DNA from: Leptospirales bacterium
Lineage (GTDB): Bacteria; Spirochaetota; Leptospiria; Leptospirales; Leptonemataceae
NCBI GenBank assembly: GCA_016788865.1
Contig: JAEUSB010000040.1
Coordinates: 1 to 64,000, forward strand
Direction: 5' to 3'
DNA length: 64,000 nucleotides
Within the stretch, counting starts at the first letter, position 1, and each line of letters opens with the position of its first letter. Position numbers and translations under genes: made by a program. Below are positions 16,360 to 25,810 of this stretch, piece after piece. The notes beneath the pieces are model-generated. The model was given only the letters and a program-made list of their open reading frames with translations. It was not told where the DNA came from and made no database searches.

Positions 16360-17011
16360 AATAACGGTGAATCGATTTTTTTCACGATCTGCTCTGGGCC
16401 TGGTGGCGTGTGCGGCGGTTTTTATGTCGCATCCGGTTATGGCTGAGGAAGCGCAATCGGTACACCGTATCAAACATGAATTCGGGCTCTGGATTGGAGC
16501 ATCCAATCCTGTCCCGGGAACTGAGCTAGATCAGGTCCTCGATTCAAACCTTGGCGGAGGGATCTTCTATCGATTCTCCTGGCCATGGATTTTCTACACC
16601 GAGTTCGGAACCTCATACGCAAACTATTTCTCGAGAGGGACGCAGAGTGCAACTGTCGTTCCGGTGTATGGGGCCCTCTCCTACCCCATTCAGTTGCCGA
16701 TTCGCATGCAGATGTTTGCGAAGCTCGGAGGCGGTAGCGCCTATGTGTTGATTCGTCCAAACAATCGTTCGGGATGGGAACCGCTCGGTTATGCGGGCCT
16801 TGAATTCTCAATTCTTGCTGGCAAGAAATTCCGGATTGGCTTGCGACTTGATTACAATCTGGTTTATGAGAAGAACCGCAGCGAGCCGCAGCAACCTCTC
16901 CTACCTGTCACAACGGGGAGCACAGATCCCCGATACCAGAGAACTGCCTATTTTAAGAAACGAAATGGACACTTCTTTCATTTTGGACTCATGACATCGT
17001 TCTTGTTCTAA
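16349..17011 (+). CDS. Outer-membrane beta-barrel protein
   Basis: 220 residues. ATG 16349 overlaps the truA end by 11 bp and gives a signal peptide (core LGLVACAAVFMSH, cleavage after VMA). The mature chain alternates hydrophobic and polar residues in strands separated by Gly/Asn turns. It ends in HFGLMTSFLF, with a terminal Phe typical of Bam substrates. It is probably a small 8-10-strand barrel. No specific family is recognised. It is followed 12 bp later by a lipoprotein gene, likely in the same transcript. Confidence 0.75.
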   Translation: MNLEITVNRFFSRSALGLVACAAVFMSHPVMAEEAQSVHRIKHEFGLWIGASNPVPGTELDQVLDSNLGGGIFYRFSWPWIFYTEFGTSYANYFSRGTQSATVVPVYGALSYPIQLPIRMQMFAKLGGGSAYVLIRPNNRSGWEPLGYAGLEFSILAGKKFRIGLRLDYNLVYEKNRSEPQQPLLPVTTGSTDPRYQRTAYFKKRNGHFFHFGLMTSFLF

Positions 17012-17023
17012 CGGAAACAAACC

Positions 17024-18256
17024 ATGCGCAAATTGACTCTAGTCTTGATTGGTCTGATCTCCCTGGCATCATGCCGGAGTAAAGATGACGAACCATTGCT
17101 CTCAATGCTGCTTGATACAAACAGCAAAACTGTCGTAATCTTGAAAGGCACATACGCGTCTGATAGCCCACTTGCCATGAATGAAATCAACGGAAATCAA
17201 CTGTTCCGCGATGCGCAGGATACGTCGCTCGATGTAACCGGGCTGCCCGGCTATGCTGACTTGCCCATCTATCTTGATATTGGCGAAATTCGACTTTCAA
17301 CTCGCGATTATGGTACTGGCCTCTGGGGAATTGAAACTGCCAAGGACGCAAGAGCGTTCTGGGATATCATAGCTTCGGAGCGCCAGGTGTATTGCAGCCA
17401 GCCTTACTCGGCAAGCCTTGAAAACGACAGCTGCTATTCAACGGGTGGCCTGGTAAATTATCAGGAATTCATGAATGGCCGTGGAGCGCTCTATCCGTCT
17501 CGGGATGTTGGTCCCGGCGTCTACTTGCATGCGGGCGTATTCGTTAGAGCGGTTGCCCTCGGACATCATCGACTGGGCAACGTTGCCCAAAATGATACCT
17601 TTGACAACAACACAATATTCAACGCAGCAAATATCACAACAACAGTTCAATATGATCCGGATACCAATGATGCTTTGAAGCAACTCCTGGCACCGCAATG
17701 GTTCCCGCTACACTTTACTTCTGTGATGTCCAACATCACACCGAATTCAATGATCATGACGAACGATCGTACAACGCGAGTAGTAGAAATTCGCTTCAAC
17801 ATAAAAGAAAACTTAATGGTGCATGGAATCAGCGACACCAGCGGTTATCGGACAATCGTCGGATTTAGTGACTGGCGGAAAGGCCATGCCCAACAGCGTG
17901 ATCTGGGTGGCAACGTACTCATGCGTGCACGGGTTTACTATCCTGATTACGTAAATACACTCGTGATCACGGGCGGAACGCAGAACTCGCGTTACTATTA
18001 TGCAGTTGTGGACCCACTGGAAACGTTCATCGAAGATAACCTTCCCGTGGCTGCGACGCCGGTACGCAATGGAAATAACGTTATTCAGAATCTGATGGGC
18101 GGCGTTAACTATCTGCTGCAATGCAGGTATGATGCAAATAACGACGGGTATCCGGAAACGATTGTTGGCCCGGGAACAACATTTGGAGTCTTACCCGGTC
18201 CGGGATCGCTTACCGTTAGCTGTCCATGTGGTAGCAGCCCTAGCTCTGGTTGCTAG
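17024..18256 (+). CDS. Lipoprotein of unknown function
   Basis: 410 residues. The N-terminus MRKLTLVLIGLISLASC has a spirochaete-type lipobox with lipidated Cys17. The mature part is long and Asn/Tyr/Asp-rich, with few Lys, typical of surface or periplasmic beta proteins. It ends in CPCGSSPSSGC. No catalytic motif is evident. It lies directly after the outer-membrane barrel gene and overlaps the convergent thioesterase gene by 17 bp. Confidence 0.8.
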   Translation: MRKLTLVLIGLISLASCRSKDDEPLLSMLLDTNSKTVVILKGTYASDSPLAMNEINGNQLFRDAQDTSLDVTGLPGYADLPIYLDIGEIRLSTRDYGTGLWGIETAKDARAFWDIIASERQVYCSQPYSASLENDSCYSTGGLVNYQEFMNGRGALYPSRDVGPGVYLHAGVFVRAVALGHHRLGNVAQNDTFDNNTIFNAANITTTVQYDPDTNDALKQLLAPQWFPLHFTSVMSNITPNSMIMTNDRTTRVVEIRFNIKENLMVHGISDTSGYRTIVGFSDWRKGHAQQRDLGGNVLMRARVYYPDYVNTLVITGGTQNSRYYYAVVDPLETFIEDNLPVAATPVRNGNNVIQNLMGGVNYLLQCRYDANNDGYPETIVGPGTTFGVLPGPGSLTVSCPCGSSPSSGC

Positions 18257-18815
18257 GGATACTTTCCCTCAAGCGTCGGCGAATCTTCTGCGCTCGCTTT
18301 CGGTTTGCTTCCAGTATTAGGCGGTTCCGCTCGCTGTCTTCCGCCGAATAGCGATCCGCGAATAACTTCTGGGCCATTCGCTCCGGCAGCGCATACCAAC
18401 CCGCAGATGAACTTGCTAATAGCTCACCGGACGCAGAGTGAATGGAAGCGCGAGTATAAATTCTGCGCTTGCGGACTGCCGTCAGCCAGCATCGCACGGT
18501 GATGGGCTGGTTCAGCGGTGTGGCCTTGTGATACTTAATGTGCAGTTGTTGCGTCATCACCAGGTGGCCAACATGATAACAGAGCGTGCCTTGCGCTTCA
18601 TCCAGTAGGGCGGCAAGAACCCCTCCATGAGCATAGCCTGGTGCGCCTTCTTGAAATCTGTCGGGGATGTGATCGAAGCGGACTTCACCGCTGGTTTCGT
18701 CAAAGGGAAACTCAGCGTGCAGCCCCCTGGCATTGTCAATACCGCAGCCAAAGCAATTTGTGTGGTGCCAATCGCGCGCAGTCTGGCTTGGGCCAACAAT
18801 ACCTTTCATTTCCAT
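18240..18815 (-). CDS. PaaI-like hotdog thioesterase
   Basis: 191 residues. HTNCFGCGIDNARGLHAEF at the N-terminus and GYAHGGVLAALLDEAQGTL (~58-76) are the hotdog helix and active-site block of PaaI/4HBT-like acyl-CoA thioesterases. The strands LHIKYHKATPLNQPITVRC follow as expected. It probably hydrolyses acyl-CoA in the cytoplasm. The C-terminal ~40 residues are a basic extension (RKRAQKIRRRLRE) beyond the fold. The start ATG 18815 is followed by a second in-frame ATG two codons on. Confidence 0.8.
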   Translation of the reverse strand: MEMKGIVGPSQTARDWHHTNCFGCGIDNARGLHAEFPFDETSGEVRFDHIPDRFQEGAPGYAHGGVLAALLDEAQGTLCYHVGHLVMTQQLHIKYHKATPLNQPITVRCWLTAVRKRRIYTRASIHSASGELLASSSAGWYALPERMAQKLFADRYSAEDSERNRLILEANRKRAQKIRRRLRESIPSNQS

Positions 18816-18865
18816 AGACCAGAATTCAGAATAGACAGCCCAAACGCACCACTTCTTTTACTTAT

Positions 18866-19510
18866 GTGAACATTGAGATCACCAGCTTTCCAGTAGCCCC
18901 GCTCGGCTGTACCTGCTCGATCCTGAAAGACAAGATCACAGGCGAGACCATCGTAGTCGATCCAGGTGGAGAGGGTCCAAAGATCATTGCCCTTCTGGAG
19001 GAGAAAGGATGCAGAGTCCGCTACATCATCCACACCCATGCTCATTTTGACCACGTGCTGGGAACTCATGACGTGGCTAATCATTGCCGTTCCCGGAACC
19101 AGACACCTGATGTGAGACTACATCCGGGGGATCAATTTCTGTACAAGATGCTGGCCAAACAATGCGGATGGTTCGGTCTTCCTCCGGCTCAACCGATAGA
19201 AGTCATGGCGGATATGTCCGACAATGAGGAATTCAGCTTTGGAGGACACAAACTCACGGTGCTGCACACCCCAGGACACACGCCAGGGTCCTGTTCATTT
19301 CACCTCGCAAATGAAGGGATTCTGTTCAGCGGCGACACACTGTTTGCGGGCGGAATTGGCCGGACAGATTTACCCGGTGGGGACTATTCGCAAATAATGA
19401 CAAGCATCAAGGAACGGCTTTTGACGCTCGATGAGGGAACGACTGTCATTCCGGGCCACGGTGATTTCACGCGTATCTTCGAAGAGAAGCAGCTCAACCC
19501 ATTCTTGTAA
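18866..19510 (+). CDS. Metallo-beta-lactamase-fold hydrolase (glyoxalase II-like)
   Basis: 214 residues from GTG 18866. The dimetal motif THAHFDH (~52-58) is clear. It is followed by HTPGHTPGS (~134), FSGDTLF and GRTDLPGG, then the C-terminal VIPGHGDFT with the last His. This is the glyoxalase II/YcbL branch of the MBL fold, which hydrolyses thioesters such as S-lactoylglutathione; the exact substrate is unknown. The MBOAT gene starts 8 bp after its stop. Confidence 0.9.
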   Translation: MNIEITSFPVAPLGCTCSILKDKITGETIVVDPGGEGPKIIALLEEKGCRVRYIIHTHAHFDHVLGTHDVANHCRSRNQTPDVRLHPGDQFLYKMLAKQCGWFGLPPAQPIEVMADMSDNEEFSFGGHKLTVLHTPGHTPGSCSFHLANEGILFSGDTLFAGGIGRTDLPGGDYSQIMTSIKERLLTLDEGTTVIPGHGDFTRIFEEKQLNPFL

Positions 19511-19517
19511 ACATTCC

Positions 19518-20930
19518 GTGCTCTTTCACACCCTTGACTTTGCATTCTTCTTCGTGGCTGTGTATCTGGTTTACAGATACTTTCCGGAAGCACGAGCGCA
19601 CATACTGCTATTGGGCTCGCTGTTCTTCTATGGATACTGGAATCCGCGCATCCTGGCATTGCTGTTCGCGACCGTAGGAATTAACTACTTCTGTGCTCTC
19701 TGGATTGAAACGGCCGCTAACTCGCGCAGCAGAAAGCTGGCCCTCGCCCTGGCATTGTTGGCTAACTTTAGTTTGTTGGGTGTTTTCAAGTACTACGGCT
19801 TCTTTGTAGAGAGTCTCACTCTACTCCTGAATCAATTTAACCTGCGTCCAGGTTTGCCCGTACTCGAAATTCTTTTGCCTGCCGGAATCAGTTTCTACAC
19901 GTTCGAGTTAACGTCGTATACGGTAGACGTTTATCGCGGAATGAAAGCAGAGCGATCGTTTCCCCGGTTGTTGCTATTTGCGACCTTCTTCCCCAAGATG
20001 ATGGCTGGCCCTATTGCGCGAGCAGGACAATTGCTACCGCAGCTTGCTTCGCCGCAAATAAAACCGGGGGCTTTCATGGAAGGTTCAACGCTGGCGCTCC
20101 TTGGGCTCTTTAAGAAAGTTGTGATAGCAGACCAATTGGCTCTGACGGTGAACCGGCTTCTCGGAAATACCCATGCGCCTGCAACCCTGGCACAAGTTTC
20201 GTTTCGATCAGATCTCGATGCAGTGAGCCTGATTCTTGCCGGTTCGTTCTTCGCGGTTCAGATCTATGCTGACTTTTCCGGATACTCTGACATGGCACGG
20301 GGTATGTCACGAATGCTTGGAATCGAACTAGTCCGTAATTTTGAACATCCATTTTTGAGCTCCAATCCTGCAGAGTTCTGGCGCCGCTGGCATATCACAC
20401 TTGGTGCATTCTTGCGAGATTACGTTTACATCCCGCTGGGGGGAAGCCGGGTAAAAGCCTGGGTTCAGGCCAGGAACGTCATGATCGTCTGGGCGCTTGG
20501 TGGCCTCTGGCATGGTGCTTCCATTGGATACCTCGTATGGGGCATCTATTGTGGCGCACTGGTAGTACTGTACCAAATTCTGCGCCCCCTGTTGTCCCGC
20601 ACGGGTAAACCAGGAGCGAATACCGGCTGTCTCATAACCTTCTTAAGTTTTGGCCTCGGATTAATGATCTTCAGGATCGGAACACCGGGTGCTTTGCTTT
20701 CCGTTCTGGGAACCTGGCGACTCCCGGATTTCACACTGAATGACCTTTTTGCCTTGCTGCTCTGTTTCCCATTTTTCATTTCTCATGCAATTTCGGACGG
20801 ACGAGAAACGATTGAGCACCTCCAACGCTTGCCATGGCCAATCAAGGCCCTTATGGTAAATACTATGTTCTACATATTTTTATTCATTGGACGATTCCAG
20901 GGTGAAGAGTTTTTCTATTTTCGATTCTAA
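19518..20930 (+). CDS. MBOAT-family O-acyltransferase (AlgI/DltB-like)
   Basis: 470 residues from GTG 19518; upstream in-frame codons lie inside the previous gene. Multiple membrane helices are present. The MBOAT core is seen in QIYADFSGYSDMARG, FWRRWHITLGAFLRDYVYIPLGG and the catalytic His of LGGLWHGAS (~340). Such proteins move acetyl groups across the membrane onto extracellular polysaccharides. No AlgJ/AlgX-like partner lies beside it. A possible target is the polymer made by the 7292-10564 enzyme (inference only). Its TAA overlaps the pcm ATG by one base. Confidence 0.88.
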   Translation: MLFHTLDFAFFFVAVYLVYRYFPEARAHILLLGSLFFYGYWNPRILALLFATVGINYFCALWIETAANSRSRKLALALALLANFSLLGVFKYYGFFVESLTLLLNQFNLRPGLPVLEILLPAGISFYTFELTSYTVDVYRGMKAERSFPRLLLFATFFPKMMAGPIARAGQLLPQLASPQIKPGAFMEGSTLALLGLFKKVVIADQLALTVNRLLGNTHAPATLAQVSFRSDLDAVSLILAGSFFAVQIYADFSGYSDMARGMSRMLGIELVRNFEHPFLSSNPAEFWRRWHITLGAFLRDYVYIPLGGSRVKAWVQARNVMIVWALGGLWHGASIGYLVWGIYCGALVVLYQILRPLLSRTGKPGANTGCLITFLSFGLGLMIFRIGTPGALLSVLGTWRLPDFTLNDLFALLLCFPFFISHAISDGRETIEHLQRLPWPIKALMVNTMFYIFLFIGRFQGEEFFYFRF

Positions 20931-21559
20931 TGCAAACAGAAGAGGCCCTTGCAAGGGCAAGACATGCAATGGTTGCGGAGCAGATTGTAGCTCGAGGGAT
21001 TAAAGAGCCACGCTTGCTAGAGTGTCTTAGAACAATTCCTCGTCACAGGTTCATTGAGCCAGGCCTCTGGGCAGATGCCTATAGCGATCATCCCATTCCA
21101 ATTGGCTTCAACCAAACAATCTCCCAGCCTTACATCGTAGCGTTTATGACGGAGAAACTCAAGTTACACGCGGAGGATCGCGTCCTGGAAATTGGCACAG
21201 GCTGCGGGTATCAAACTGCCGTACTTGCTTCGCTGTCTCGTGAAGTTTCTACAATCGAAATTGTCCCTGAATTGCTGGCGCGAGCCCGCGCTGCTCTCCA
21301 ACAGCTTGGGATCCATAACGTTAGATTCCATTCCGGCAATGGTTCGTTGGGTTGGCCTGAAGGGGGTAAGTTCGACGCGATTCTTTGCGCTGCCGCACCA
21401 AAGGTTATCCCAGAAGCACTAACAGCTCAGCTTGCTGACGGTGGTCGCATGATTTTACCCGTTGGCGAAGAATCGCAAAGGCTAATCTACATTGAATCGG
21501 TGGGCGGCAAACAGACTTCGCGGGTTCTATTGCCTGTTAGATTTGTGCCCATGATTTGA
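20930..21559 (+). CDS. pcm: Protein-L-isoaspartate O-methyltransferase
   Basis: 209 residues. It repairs isoaspartyl residues in damaged proteins using SAM. Evidence: PRHRFIEP, YSDHPIPIGFNQTISQPYIVAFM, SAM-binding VLEIGTGCGYQTAVL (~84-98), and the post motifs HSGNGSLGWPE and FDAILCAAAP. The length is usual for PCMT. It overlaps the MBOAT stop by one base (TAATG), so translation may be coupled. Confidence 0.93.
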   Translation: MQTEEALARARHAMVAEQIVARGIKEPRLLECLRTIPRHRFIEPGLWADAYSDHPIPIGFNQTISQPYIVAFMTEKLKLHAEDRVLEIGTGCGYQTAVLASLSREVSTIEIVPELLARARAALQQLGIHNVRFHSGNGSLGWPEGGKFDAILCAAAPKVIPEALTAQLADGGRMILPVGEESQRLIYIESVGGKQTSRVLLPVRFVPMI

Positions 21560-21620
21560 ACGCGAACTTCAAACCGGGCGATTACGTATAACGGGTTTGA
21601 CTTATGCGAATTCAAACCCA

Positions 21621-22547
21621 ATGTACGTCATGCGGTTCTCGATCATCGCTTTCTTGTTGGTTTGGACCTCTGGGTTGAGTGCAGAAATAATTTTCCTGCG
21701 CGACGGATCGCAGGTTGAAGGAACCATTTATGCGCAAAACGATCAATTCATTGATTTGAGAACCAAGAGTGGAAATCGCAGAATTCAGAAAACCCAGGTC
21801 CGGCGAATTGCCTACAATACTGAGCAGATAAAGCGCGAAGAGGAGGCCAGGGCAAAAGCGCGCCGTGAAGCCACGATCAAGGAAATGCAGCGACTTGCCA
21901 GGTTGCGTGCGCAGGAAGAAGAGGCAAAGCGATCTCAAGACATTGCGAGACAAAACCAGATCTCACGCGAACGCGCGGAGGCCGCTCGCCAGATCCGCGA
22001 AAAGGTAGAGCGCAAGGAGCTGGATAAACCTGACGAACCGATTGGGTTTCTTGATTTTGCGTGGAGATCCGCATTGGTTCCAGGTTGGGGACACTTCGCG
22101 ATTGACCGGCCCATTGTGGGTGGGATCTACATGGGGGCATCAGCTGCGGCACTCTACACCGTCTACGATGCAAGAAAAGGCGCCCTGGCCGCCAGGAAGA
22201 AGAATACCGATGAGGTATTGCTCAACACTCTCTATTCGATTCAACCCGGAGATGTTCCACTCGCCGGCCGCATTGCCTTCGGAACGGAAACAAATCGCCG
22301 CGCGCTTGTGACGTATCAAAACAAGATCAATCGATATAATTATTCCCTGGGCCTCCTGGCTGGCGTTTATGGCGTCCAGCTACTCCACATTATTTTCAAC
22401 GGATTGGCATGGGAAAAGGGCGCTGTCGTTCAGGGTCCGGTTATTCTTGAATTGAGCGTGGCACAGCAAATCGATTCGCAGGCAAGTTATCGGAACATTT
22501 CCAGAGGTGATATTCGCGTGAATACGGGCTTGAGCTTTAGATTCTGA
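21621..22547 (+). CDS. Exported membrane protein with coiled coil, unknown function
   Basis: About 308 residues. A signal peptide (MRFSIIAFLLVWTSGLSA from the second ATG at 21630) is followed by a short beta domain (IIFLRDGSQVEGTIY). Next is a strongly charged coiled coil, ~65-140, rich in E, R, K, A and Q. A hydrophobic part (WRSALVPGWGHF, then IYMGASAAALYTVY) resembles DUF5683-type membrane segments. The end INTGLSF-like RF suggests envelope association. Function is unknown. Confidence 0.7.
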   Translation: MYVMRFSIIAFLLVWTSGLSAEIIFLRDGSQVEGTIYAQNDQFIDLRTKSGNRRIQKTQVRRIAYNTEQIKREEEARAKARREATIKEMQRLARLRAQEEEAKRSQDIARQNQISRERAEAARQIREKVERKELDKPDEPIGFLDFAWRSALVPGWGHFAIDRPIVGGIYMGASAAALYTVYDARKGALAARKKNTDEVLLNTLYSIQPGDVPLAGRIAFGTETNRRALVTYQNKINRYNYSLGLLAGVYGVQLLHIIFNGLAWEKGAVVQGPVILELSVAQQIDSQASYRNISRGDIRVNTGLSFRF

Positions 22548-22616
22548 AAGCCTCTTCGCGCGGACCTTCAAGCTATCATTTCCTTCTGATGATCAAAAAA
22601 CCCTTGAAGGGTTCCG

Positions 22617-23864
22617 ATGCTATGTCTCAATAGCGTCATGGCCCTCCCCCCAATTGACTTTACCCGTACCATCGTCGACTTTTGTGGCAAGGCCACGGTG
22701 GGAACTCTCTCCACAATTCGAGATGTCTTAAGCGGGTCCCTCGGCAGCGCAGCCGATCAAATGGGGCAGCTTACTGACAAGCCTCTGGTCAAGTTTACAG
22801 AAATCCAGGGCACTTTCCGAAAGGCCGCAGAGAACTTGAGCACGGCCAATGATGTCACATCCTTTGGTATGGCTACGGCCATTCAAGCCGTGTCTGAGGC
22901 TTTCGACAAAGCAGGCGAGGCGCTCAACATCGCGAACGAGTTTACTCACCAAAACTTGTTTGAGAATGTTCAGGTAGGGAGCGTAACCGGAACCTCTTTT
23001 GATAGCTTCCTGCGCACGGAGATTCGTGCATCCTATCGCCTTGATGGAAGAGACGTAAGCGCCTCGGAAATCTATCAGGCCTTCAAGGCTTCTGGAAAGA
23101 CTCAGGCCGTTGTGATGATTCCTGGTTTGTTTTGTGATGAGACAATCTGGACCACGGGAGATGATTCGATTATTTCTCGATTCGACAACCTTGGAATCTA
23201 CGGGATAACAATTCGCCTGCATCCGGGATTGCCCATCGCGGAAAACGGTCGCAACCTACTTCGGCTGCTGGGAGAACTCTTTGATTGCGGAGAAATAACG
23301 CCTAACGTCATTGCCTATAGCAACGGCGGATTGATTTTTCGGAGCTGTCTGTACTATGCTGGCATTCAGAAGAAACCCTGGGCCCGTTTGTTTCGAAAAT
23401 GCTTAATTATCAGCCCTCCCGACGGGGGCTCCTATATTGAGAAGATTGGCTTCTGGCTGGGCCTTGCACTCAAATCGATCCCGGTTCTCGGACTGCAAAT
23501 GCTCGGTTGGATTGGTCACATGCGCAGCGAGGCAATGAAGGATCTATCACACGGCATCATTCGCGAGGAGGATAGAAAGAGCCTGAGCCAGGTTCATCGT
23601 TACGGAGCGGATCTCTACTATGGGGAGTTGGACGAGGTAGACGCTTATCTGGCCTACAGTTTGATCTCGGAAAGCAATGATCCGGTAAAGACTTGGCTGG
23701 GCGACGGCGTCTGTGAGAAACGGAGTCTCGAATATTTGCGCGAAAGCGTTTACATGAAAAAGCCAAATCCAGAATCACGAATTCGCGTCCTTCCCGGGAA
23801 GTCCCACTTTCAGATACTGGGAACTGACGGGATCCGAAAATTCATCGAAGAAGTCTTCGTTTGA
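22617..23864 (+). CDS. Alpha/beta hydrolase-like protein with helical N-domain
   Basis: 415 residues. The N-terminal ~130 residues are helical (TVGTLSTIRDVLSGSLGS and similar). The hydrolase part starts at VVMIPGLFCDETIW. The nucleophile elbow is IAYSNGGLI (~239-247), an S-N-G-G variant of GXSXG with Ala at the first position. The end GKSHFQILG supplies a plausible catalytic His. I chose ATG 22617 because GAAGGG sits 5 bp upstream; ATG 22638 is an alternative. The SD lies inside a small hairpin (AACCCTTGAAGGGTT). Confidence 0.72.
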   Translation: MLCLNSVMALPPIDFTRTIVDFCGKATVGTLSTIRDVLSGSLGSAADQMGQLTDKPLVKFTEIQGTFRKAAENLSTANDVTSFGMATAIQAVSEAFDKAGEALNIANEFTHQNLFENVQVGSVTGTSFDSFLRTEIRASYRLDGRDVSASEIYQAFKASGKTQAVVMIPGLFCDETIWTTGDDSIISRFDNLGIYGITIRLHPGLPIAENGRNLLRLLGELFDCGEITPNVIAYSNGGLIFRSCLYYAGIQKKPWARLFRKCLIISPPDGGSYIEKIGFWLGLALKSIPVLGLQMLGWIGHMRSEAMKDLSHGIIREEDRKSLSQVHRYGADLYYGELDEVDAYLAYSLISESNDPVKTWLGDGVCEKRSLEYLRESVYMKKPNPESRIRVLPGKSHFQILGTDGIRKFIEEVFV

Positions 23865-23882
23865 ACCACGCCCGACACCTGA

Positions 23883-24707
23883 ATGCAGAAAATACGCCAG
23901 AAAGAAAAACCGGCATTCGGCCTTCTACTCAAACAGTGGCGCAATCTGCGCGGCAAAAGCCAGCTTGACCTGGCCCTTGACGCTTCCGTTTCAGCCCGAC
24001 ACATAAGCTTTATCGAATCCGGCCGATCGACTCCAAGCAAGGAAATGGTTGTTACTCTCGCAACGGCATTGAACGTTCCACTGCGTGAACAGAACGTATT
24101 ATTGACGTCGGCGGGGTTTGCACCCGTGTATCATGAGTCCGAATTCCAGTCAGAAAGTTTTCTTGAGTCAAGACGCGTTCTAGAATGGATTCTGAAGAAA
24201 CACGAACCTTACCCGGCGGTGTTACTGAACCGCTGCTGGGATATCATTGCTGCAAACGAGGCCGCGCAACGCTTCTTCAGATTTCTTCTCGCGAACGCGG
24301 CTGCCGACTCCGCGGACGCCGGAAACGTCCTTCGCGTAATGTTCAAATCCAATCTTGCGCGCAAATACGTAAAAAATTGGCCCAGCGTCGCCGCGGCATT
24401 AATTGCGCGGACCTACCGCGAAATGCTGGGCGGGATCCACGATCGTGGTGCGCAACAGGTTCTCCTCGAGGTCCTCGCCTACCCGGATGTCCCGGCACAA
24501 ATGCGCACTCCCGATCTTTCTCAGCCGCTCACCCCATTCGTTCCAATCTTGTTCGAAAAGGACGGACAGGCCTTTACGTTCTCCTCATTGATTACGACGC
24601 TTGGTACCCCACAGGATATCACTCTGCAGGAACTGCGCATTGAATGCTTCTACCCAATGAACGAAATCACTGAGAAGAACATGCAGTTACTGCAGAATGA
24701 TTCCTGA
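23883..24707 (+). CDS. XRE-family regulator with MmyB-like ligand-binding domain
   Basis: 274 residues. The N-terminal helix-turn-helix is at ~12-68 (LLLKQWRNLRGKSQLDLAL, then SARHISFIESGRSTPS). The C-terminal domain from ~95 (EWILKKHEPYPAVLLNRCWDI) matches the PAS-like MmyB domain that binds fatty acids or similar ligands in actinobacterial homologues. It is convergent with the AhpD-like gene, 24 bp between stops; these regulators often sit beside the oxidoreductase they control (inference). Confidence 0.88.
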   Translation: MQKIRQKEKPAFGLLLKQWRNLRGKSQLDLALDASVSARHISFIESGRSTPSKEMVVTLATALNVPLREQNVLLTSAGFAPVYHESEFQSESFLESRRVLEWILKKHEPYPAVLLNRCWDIIAANEAAQRFFRFLLANAAADSADAGNVLRVMFKSNLARKYVKNWPSVAAALIARTYREMLGGIHDRGAQQVLLEVLAYPDVPAQMRTPDLSQPLTPFVPILFEKDGQAFTFSSLITTLGTPQDITLQELRIECFYPMNEITEKNMQLLQNDS

Positions 24708-24731
24708 TGAGGCAACATCGTTAGACGACAA

Positions 24732-25286
24732 TCAGTAGACTGCCAGGAATTTTTGACTCTCCAGCATGGAATCAAGCGGTGGTCGGCCTAGATGCTCCGT
24801 GTAGTTTGCCATTGTTGAAAAGGCAATCCCAACGATGACCTCCAGCGCCTGGGCTTTTGTGAAGCCTGCGCTCAAGAACTCCTCGGTTTCCTTGTCCGAC
24901 ACTCTACCTCTTGCTTCGATCATCGCCTGGGTGAATTTGCTCAAAGCGCGGAATCTGGGTTCTGTTGGCAGTCTACCGTCACGCAGTGCCTCAACCGTTT
25001 CCGGCGTCACGCCTGCCTTGATTGCAAAAACAGAATGAAATGAAACGCACCACTCACAGCGATTGGCCATTGCATTTGCAAGCGAAAGCACCTGGGTATC
25101 AGCTTCGCTGAACGTTCCCCCCAGATAGATTGAACGAAGTCCAAAGAATCCCTTAACCAGACTGGGTGATTCAGCCATTGCAGCCGCCAGATTTGGGATT
25201 CCACCCAGATTCTGTCGAACGGTCGTCAGGGTTTCCCGCGACCCGGCTGGCGCCGATTCGATTGTGTGAACTGAAAATTTAACCAT
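24732..25286 (-). CDS. Carboxymuconolactone decarboxylase/AhpD-like protein
   Basis: 184 residues from ATG 25286, preceded by GGAG. The redox motif CEWCVSFHS (C77, C80, H84) matches the AhpD-type C-x2-C-x3-H site. Flanking helices (LSLANAMANR, FTKAQALEVIVGIAFSTMANY) fit the fold. It probably acts as a peroxidase-linked thiol reductant in the cytoplasm. An upstream in-frame codon at 25394 would add 36 residues of poor quality. It is convergent with the XRE regulator. Confidence 0.85.
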   Translation of the reverse strand: MVKFSVHTIESAPAGSRETLTTVRQNLGGIPNLAAAMAESPSLVKGFFGLRSIYLGGTFSEADTQVLSLANAMANRCEWCVSFHSVFAIKAGVTPETVEALRDGRLPTEPRFRALSKFTQAMIEARGRVSDKETEEFLSAGFTKAQALEVIVGIAFSTMANYTEHLGRPPLDSMLESQKFLAVY

Positions 25287-25436
25287 CTTGTTTTCTCCTG
25301 TGCTCACGGCACGTGATAAGAGTGCCAGATTTTCTGTTGGCTCGCAATTACCCGGGAGGTAAGTTTCATGATTTTTTCGTGAATCGGCTTGCAAAAATCA
25401 ATTGAAACCACAAACGATTGAACTACTGATCCCGCT

Positions 25437-25778
25437 ATGGCAGATAAGACACTATTTAGTAAGATCATTGATCGTGAAATTCCGGCAAACATTGTCTACG
25501 AGGATGAACTTTGCCTGGCCTTCCACGATATCAATCCGCAGGCGCCCGTGCATGTTCTATTAATCCCAAAACGACCTATCGTAAAACTTTCAGAAGCGGC
25601 GTCAGGCGATCAGCCTTTGCTGGGATATTTAATGCTCAAGGCAGGTGAAGTTGCAAAGAAGTTGGGACTAAAGTCGTTTCGAATCGTTTCAAACGACGGT
25701 GCTGATGCAGGCCAGACTGTATTCCATTTGCATTTTCATATATTGGGCGGACGCCCTCTCTCCTGGCCTCCAGGTTAA
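25437..25778 (+). CDS. HIT-family nucleotide hydrolase/transferase (HinT-like)
   Basis: 113 residues, the usual HinT length. FSKIIDREIPANIVYED, AFHDINPQAPVHVLLIPK and the histidine triad HLHFHILGG define the branch I HIT family, which hydrolyses AMP-lysine or other purine phosphoramidates. ATG 25437 fits the family N-terminus. It is divergent from the AhpD-like gene with ~150 bp between. Confidence 0.93.
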   Translation: MADKTLFSKIIDREIPANIVYEDELCLAFHDINPQAPVHVLLIPKRPIVKLSEAASGDQPLLGYLMLKAGEVAKKLGLKSFRIVSNDGADAGQTVFHLHFHILGGRPLSWPPG

Positions 25779-25810
25779 GCGCGAATTGCGGCCCGCGCCG
25801 AATCGTGCCT

